Below are positions 59,976-64,000 of a stretch of DNA of 64,000 nucleotides, one piece after another. Source of the stretch: Pseudomonas lalkuanensis (lineage in GTDB: Bacteria; Pseudomonadota; Gammaproteobacteria; Pseudomonadales; Pseudomonadaceae); assembly GCF_008807375.1 (NCBI RefSeq), contig NZ_CP043311.1:5808001-5872000 (forward strand), in the 5' to 3' direction. A program made the translations under genes and the position numbers. The notes under the pieces were generated by a model. It had not been told where the DNA came from, did not search any database, and worked only from the letters and a program-made list of their open reading frames with translations. Numbering within the stretch: position 1 is the stretch's first letter; each line of letters opens with the position of its first letter.

Positions 59976-61105
59976 TGGCCGGCCTCCTTGGCCGGCTCGG
60001 CGGCGACCGGCGCCTCGGATTCCGCCGCGGCCGCGCCCGGAGTGCGCCGCAGGTAGGCCTGCAGGGCGCTCAGCGCCGGTGTGAGATCAGGCGCCTGGAC
60101 TTCCACCGGCTGACCGGCGAGTTCGTCGAGACGGGCGAGCAGCGCGCGGCTGTCCGGATTCTCTTGGTTGAAGTGGCCGTTCAGCACTTCACGGGCCTGG
60201 CGCAGGGACTGTTGGTAGACCTGGGTCTGCCCATGCAGCGCGCCCCATTGCGCCTGCTCCAGGGCCAGCGACAGGGCAAGGCGGACCTGGGAAAGACTCT
60301 GCCCGGCCAGCAGCGGCTTGATGTCCTGGCTGGCGTCCAGCTGGATGCGGAAGTAGTGCGAGAGCTTCTCCAGCCACTCGGCCCAGGCGCTGCCACCGTC
60401 GCCTTCGGCGGCCATGTCCATCAGCACGCCACCCTTGTCCTCGAAGGCCGGCACCAGCGGGTTGAGCTGGGCTGCCTGCTCGCGCAGCGCGCCGAGCTGG
60501 AGGAACAGGCCGGTGCGATCCGGCTGCTCGGTGCTGCGCAGGGCGGCAAGGCTCTTCGCCAGTTGCTCGCGGGCGGCATAGGCGCCGGGATCGTCCTGCT
60601 CGCGAAGGATGTCGTCGGCGGCCTGTACCAGGGCGCTCGCACTGTGGATATCCTGCAGCGCGGAGAGGCGCAGGCTGGCCAGGCGCAACAGGTGCTCCGC
60701 CTCGGCCAGGCGCCAGTCCTTGCGGCTGGCGCCGAGGATGGTCTCCAGGCGCTGGCGCAGCTGTTGCTGATCGCCCTGCAGGTCCACCAGCAGACGGCGG
60801 CGCTCGTCCAGTTCGGCGGCGCTGGGCAGTGCTTCCAGGCGCTGGGTGAGTTGTTGTTCACGCTGAGCCAGGGCGCGGGTCTGGCCACGGGCATCCTCGA
60901 CCATGCTCAGTTGCTGCTGGTCGCGGCTTTCCAGCGTGCGCACCTGCCAGAGGCCCCAGCTACCCACGGCGATGCCGGCGGCGCCCAGCAGCAGGGCGAA
61001 CAGCGCCAGGCCGTTGCCCCTTGGAGCAGGCGTGGCGCTGGCGGGGGTCACGGGTTCGGCGGCTAGAGTGTGTTGCTCTTGTTTCGGGGCTTCTGCTTCG
61101 CTCAC
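59972..61105 (-). CDS. hemX: HemX, uroporphyrinogen-III C-methyltransferase-like membrane protein
   Basis: The 377-residue protein has one membrane helix (about residues 35-55) and a long periplasmic helical domain. The family pattern SLRQAREVLNGHFN and ALSALQAYL is seen. Despite the name, methyltransferase motifs are absent. The start is the GTG at 61105 (encoding SEAEAPKQ after the initiator), preceded by AAGGAT; no good ATG is near. It couples to hemY by a 4-base overlap. Confidence 0.88.
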   Translation of the reverse strand: MSEAEAPKQEQHTLAAEPVTPASATPAPRGNGLALFALLLGAAGIAVGSWGLWQVRTLESRDQQQLSMVEDARGQTRALAQREQQLTQRLEALPSAAELDERRRLLVDLQGDQQQLRQRLETILGASRKDWRLAEAEHLLRLASLRLSALQDIHSASALVQAADDILREQDDPGAYAAREQLAKSLAALRSTEQPDRTGLFLQLGALREQAAQLNPLVPAFEDKGGVLMDMAAEGDGGSAWAEWLEKLSHYFRIQLDASQDIKPLLAGQSLSQVRLALSLALEQAQWGALHGQTQVYQQSLRQAREVLNGHFNQENPDSRALLARLDELAGQPVEVQAPDLTPALSALQAYLRRTPGAAAAESEAPVAAEPAKEAGQ

Positions 61106-61121
61106 GTATCCATCCTTCGCA

Positions 61122-61892
61122 TCAGTGGGCCGGCGCCGGATACTGCCTGAGCGCCGCCAGCAAGGCCGCGGCACTGGCGCCACGACAATCCACAACATTC
61201 TTCACGCCCGCCTCCGCGGCCTGCTCGGCCACCCGCGGGCTGGGTACGAACAGGGTCAGGCGGGCCAACTCGGGCCAGGCGTCGCCCGCCAGGCGCTGGA
61301 GGTTCTCCAGGCCCTGGCCACTGCTGACCACCAGACCATTCAGGCGTTCCGACTCGACGCGGCGCGCCAGGGTGCCCGCCGGGTAGTCCGGCTGACAGCG
61401 CCGATAGAGTTCCAGATAGTCGACCGCGACGCCTTGGCCGCGCAAGCGCTCGGCGAGGAATTCTCGGCCACCTTCGCCACGCATGATCAGCAGCCTGGGA
61501 TCGGGTACGGAAAGCGCTTCGGCCAGTTGCGGCAGCGCCAGCAAGGCCTCGCTGTCGTCACCCTCCGCGGGCCAGGCCGTCGGCAGGCCGTACCCTTCGA
61601 GCAGGGCACCGGTGGCCGCGCCAACGCTGAACCAGCGCTGGTCGGCAGGCGGCTGCGGCCAGTAGCGATCGAGCAGGTCGAGGCCGAGGCGCGCCGCCGG
61701 CTTGCTGACCACCACCACCGCGCAGTAGCGATCAAGTTCGAGGATGATGCCACGCTGCTCGGGCGTCTCCTCGATGGGTTCGATGGCCAGCAGCGGCAGG
61801 CTGCTGCAGAACACCTGCTGCTCGGCCAGGGTCGCGGCCAGGGCTTCGCACTCCTCGGCGGGGCGCGTCAGCAGCAACCGCCAGGCCGTCAC
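61122..61892 (-). CDS. hemD: Uroporphyrinogen-III synthase
   Basis: The 256-residue HemD closes hydroxymethylbilane to uroporphyrinogen III. Its two-domain fold shows weakly conserved motifs: [13 protein letters not shown] at the start, [12 protein letters not shown], and [12 protein letters not shown] with [10 protein letters not shown] at the end. The start overlaps the hemC stop by 4 bases, so synthesis of the two consecutive enzymes is coupled. Confidence 0.95.
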   Translation of the reverse strand: MTAWRLLLTRPAEECEALAATLAEQQVFCSSLPLLAIEPIEETPEQRGIILELDRYCAVVVVSKPAARLGLDLLDRYWPQPPADQRWFSVGAATGALLEGYGLPTAWPAEGDDSEALLALPQLAEALSVPDPRLLIMRGEGGREFLAERLRGQGVAVDYLELYRRCQPDYPAGTLARRVESERLNGLVVSSGQGLENLQRLAGDAWPELARLTLFVPSPRVAEQAAEAGVKNVVDCRGASAAALLAALRQYPAPAH

Positions 61893-62827
61893 GGGTGACC
61901 GGCCTCGCCGTAGACGGCCTTGAGGATGTCGCCGGCGCCCTGCTTCAGCAGCTCATCGGCAACCTTCACGCCCAGTGCTTCGGCGTCGGCGGAAGCGGCA
62001 CGGCCTTCGGCACGCAGCAATTTGCCGCCATTGGGCTCACCGACCAGGCCACGCAGCCAAAGCTGTTCGCCTTCGAGGATGGCGTAGCAGGCGATGGGCA
62101 CCTGGCAGCCACCGTTCAGGTGCTTGTTCAGGGCGCGCTCGGCGATGACGCGCAGGGCGGTCGCCTGGTGATGCAGGGGCGCCAGCAGGGCGTGGATTTC
62201 GCTGTCCGCGGTGCGGCACTCGATGCCCACGGCACCCTGGCCGCCAGCCGGCAGGCTGTCTTCGACGCTGATGGAGGAACGGATGCGGCCCTCGAAACCC
62301 AGGCGGATCAGGCCGGCGGCGGCGAGGATGATGGCGTCGTACTCACCGGCATCCAGCTTGGCCAGGCGGGTATTCACGTTGCCACGCAGGAACTGGATCT
62401 TCAGGTCCGGCCGACGAGCCAGGAGCTGGGCCTGGCGACGAAGGCTGGAGGTGCCGACCACGCTGCCGGCAGGCAGGGCGTCGAGGCTGTCGAAACGATT
62501 GGAGACGAAGGCGTCGCGCGGGTCTTCACGCTCGCAGATGCAATACAGGCCGAGACCTTCGGGGAAGTCCATGGGCACGTCCTTCATGGAGTGCACGGCG
62601 ATGTCGGCCTCGTTCTCCAGCAGGGCGGTTTCCAGCTCCTTCACGAACAGCCCCTTGCCGCCGATCTTCGCCAGCGGCGCGTCGAGCAGCTTGTCGCCCT
62701 TGCTGACCATCGGCACCAAGCTGACCCTGATACCGGGGTGCGCTTCTTCAAGACGGGCTTTGACGAATTCGGCCTGCCACAGGGCCAGGGCACTCTTGCG
62801 GGTGGCGATGCGGATCTCGCGGGACAT
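61889..62827 (-). CDS. hemC: Porphobilinogen deaminase (hydroxymethylbilane synthase)
   Basis: The 312-residue enzyme polymerises four porphobilinogens. The dipyrromethane cofactor cysteine lies in [10 protein letters not shown], and the N-terminal [16 protein letters not shown] plus [13 protein letters not shown] are active-site motifs. ATG 62827 is chosen since GGAAGTG precedes it; GTG at 62833 is also in frame. It heads the hemC-hemD-hemX-hemY cluster and sits downstream of algR on the same strand. Confidence 0.96.
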   Translation of the reverse strand: MSREIRIATRKSALALWQAEFVKARLEEAHPGIRVSLVPMVSKGDKLLDAPLAKIGGKGLFVKELETALLENEADIAVHSMKDVPMDFPEGLGLYCICEREDPRDAFVSNRFDSLDALPAGSVVGTSSLRRQAQLLARRPDLKIQFLRGNVNTRLAKLDAGEYDAIILAAAGLIRLGFEGRIRSSISVEDSLPAGGQGAVGIECRTADSEIHALLAPLHHQATALRVIAERALNKHLNGGCQVPIACYAILEGEQLWLRGLVGEPNGGKLLRAEGRAASADAEALGVKVADELLKQGAGDILKAVYGEAGHP

Positions 62828-62941
62828 GATCACTTCCGGAAACGGTAATGCCCGGAATCATAACAGGCCCACGCACTGCCAGGGCGCAGGCGGATGTCGC
62901 GCAGCGACACGGTTTGTCGAAGAAACGCGGCGCAAACGGAA

Positions 62942-62960
62942 CGGGCCGACTGACGGCCCG
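62942..62960 (-). terminator. Hairpin directly after the algR stop codon
   Basis: CGGGCC-N7-GGCCCG abuts the algR stop; on the minus strand the 3' side is followed by TTCCGTTTG. It probably separates algR from hemC transcription, but the T-run is weak. Confidence 0.5.
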
Positions 62961-63707
62961 CTACAGATTGTTCATCAGCTTCCGCACACCGGCCACGTGG
63001 CGGCGGCTGACGGTCAGGGCCTCGCCGTTCATACCCTTGAGGTAGAGCTGGAAGTGGCCCAACGGGGTGCGCTGCAACCGCTCGATGCGCTCGCGGGCCA
63101 CCAGAGCATTACGGTGGATGCGTACGAAACGGTCGCCGAACTCGTCTTCCAGCGCCTTGAGCGGCTCATCCAGCAGCACCTCGCCATGCTCATGGCGCAA
63201 GGTCACGTACTTGTGGTCGGCGATGAAGAAGATCACCTGGTCCAGGGGGATCAGCTCGATGCCTTTCCGGGTTCGGGCGCTGATGTGACTTCGGGGACCG
63301 CTCCCGCTGACCGCAGCAGGACGGGTCAGCGCAGCGAGTTGCACACGGTTGGGGCGCTCGGCCTTCTTCAGCGCTTCGGCCAGGGACTCGGAGCGCACGG
63401 GTTTGACCAGGTAACCCACGGCACTGACCTGGAAGGCCTCCAGGGCGAATTCGTCGTGGGCCGTGCAGAAGATCACCGCCGGCGGCGCCTCGCGTTCGCA
63501 TAGCCTGGCGGCCACCTGCAACCCGTCCAGGCCGGGCATTCGAATGTCGAGCAGAACGACATCCGGCTTGAGGCTGTCGATCAGGGTGAGCGCCTCCTCG
63601 CCATTGCTGGCGGCAGGCTCCAGTACTCGGTACCCCTCGAGGTCGCCGACCAGGCGGCTGAGGCGCTCGCGGGCTAGGGGTTCATCGTCGACGATCAGGA
63701 CATTCAT
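62961..63707 (-). CDS. algR: LytTR-type response regulator AlgR
   Basis: The 248-residue regulator has a receiver domain (MNVLIVDDEPLARERL) with phospho-acceptor Asp54 in VVLLDIRMPG and a LytTR DNA-binding domain from about residue 140 (IELIPLDQVIFFIADHKYV). It controls alginate, type IV pili and hydrogen cyanide genes in P. aeruginosa. The start at 63707 gives the normal family length and overlaps the algZ stop by 4 bases. Confidence 0.97.
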   Translation of the reverse strand: MNVLIVDDEPLARERLSRLVGDLEGYRVLEPAASNGEEALTLIDSLKPDVVLLDIRMPGLDGLQVAARLCEREAPPAVIFCTAHDEFALEAFQVSAVGYLVKPVRSESLAEALKKAERPNRVQLAALTRPAAVSGSGPRSHISARTRKGIELIPLDQVIFFIADHKYVTLRHEHGEVLLDEPLKALEDEFGDRFVRIHRNALVARERIERLQRTPLGHFQLYLKGMNGEALTVSRRHVAGVRKLMNNL

Positions 63708-64000
63708 ATCGCACGGGCTTCCTGCGTGAGTCTCGCACAAGGATAGCGTAGACAGGTGAAGTGGCGGCCGTCACGGCGCTCCACGCTGAGACTTGCCCGC
63801 GGCCCGAAAAGTGCCGTCAGGCGCGCGTCGATATTGCGCAGAGCCTGCTGGGTTCCTCGCGAGGGCGACTGCCCCTGGACCTCTTCGTAAGGATTGCTCA
63901 CGCAGAGGCGGAACATGCCATCGCGATAATCCGCTTCGATTCTTACCAGCCCCCCCTCGATGCGCGGCTGGATGCCATGTATCAGGGCGTTCTCCAGCAA
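63704..64000 (-). CDS. algZ: Sensor kinase AlgZ/FimS (C-terminal part only)
   Basis: The last 98 codons of the AlgZ/FimS membrane sensor are present; the gene continues past the window edge. The ATP-binding N-box segment LENALIHGIQPRIEGG is visible, followed by a region that lacks the classical glycine boxes, as is typical of this LytS-like histidine kinase family. It partners AlgR. Confidence 0.9.
   Translation of the reverse strand: MLENALIHGIQPRIEGGLVRIEADYRDGMFRLCVSNPYEEVQGQSPSRGTQQALRNIDARLTALFGPRASLSVERRDGRHFTCLRYPCARLTQEARAI

Noticed and set aside
62941..62960. AlgR binding site between algR and hemC
   Set aside because: CCGTTCCGT on the minus strand only partly matches the AlgR consensus CCGTTCGTC (6 of 9), too weak to call.

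Overview
The window is a contiguous piece of a high-GC gammaproteobacterial chromosome and almost certainly comes from a Pseudomonas of the aeruginosa/resinovorans/citronellolis type. The main evidence is gene order. The series gcvTHP, ubiI-ubiH-pepP-ygfB, zapA-6S RNA-5-FCL, ubiD-rho-trxA, ppx/ppk-hemB, algP-algQ-dsbB and hemYXDC-algR-algZ is the order I recall for the P. aeruginosa PAO1 chromosome between its gcv and algZ loci. AlgP, AlgQ, AlgR and AlgZ are pseudomonad hallmarks. No rRNA, tRNA, IS element, phage or CRISPR was seen. The window begins just upstream of an ATPase gene and ends inside algZ.

Layout. 0.1-6.4 kb: a GspE/PilB-type ATPase, a QmcA/NfeD membrane pair, a large octaheme cytochrome c with HEAT and TPR repeats, and a small secreted DUF2388 protein. 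6.5-11 kb: the glycine cleavage operon gcvT-gcvH-gcvP, with a terminator-like hairpin before gcvP. 11-14 kb: a ferric-iron binding protein and fused permease with no ATPase gene beside them. 14-18.6 kb: ubiquinone hydroxylases, PepP and YgfB. 18.7-20.2 kb: a ZapB-like coiled coil, ZapA, 6S RNA and 5-formyl-THF cyclo-ligase. 20.2-24.5 kb: a 43-residue membrane peptide, an EVE protein, a diguanylate cyclase, a FliL-like protein and a quinone oxidoreductase.

24.5-34.3 kb is the most distinctive accessory block. Seven minus-strand genes encode a polyamine-type ABC importer (ATPase, two permeases, binding protein), an amidase-signature hydrolase, malonyl-CoA decarboxylase and malonyl-CoA synthetase. 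They diverge from a LysR regulator, with a perfect palindrome between. The natural reading is import of an amide that is cleaved to malonate, then malonate to malonyl-CoA to acetyl-CoA. The substrate is unknown.

34.3-44 kb: a ferredoxin-reductase fusion overlapping ubiD, rho, trxA, then convergent ppx and ppk separated by REP-like palindromes, and hemB. 44-54.7 kb: DedA, a fatty-acid hydroxylase/sterol desaturase, an alpha/beta hydrolase, ElbB, a thioesterase, UPF0178, a cytochrome c-FTR1 iron permease, a LysE exporter, MscS and YheS (ABC-F). 54.7-64 kb: algP with its long KPAA repeat, algQ, dsbB, a secreted PQQ-type sugar dehydrogenase, the hemC-hemD-hemX-hemY heme cluster with 4-bp overlaps, and algR-algZ.

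Two short palindromic repeats (TTTAC-N4-GTAAA core, 24 of 26 bases identical) lie upstream of two different solute-binding-protein genes. They are among the few sequence structures here that the gene content does not explain.
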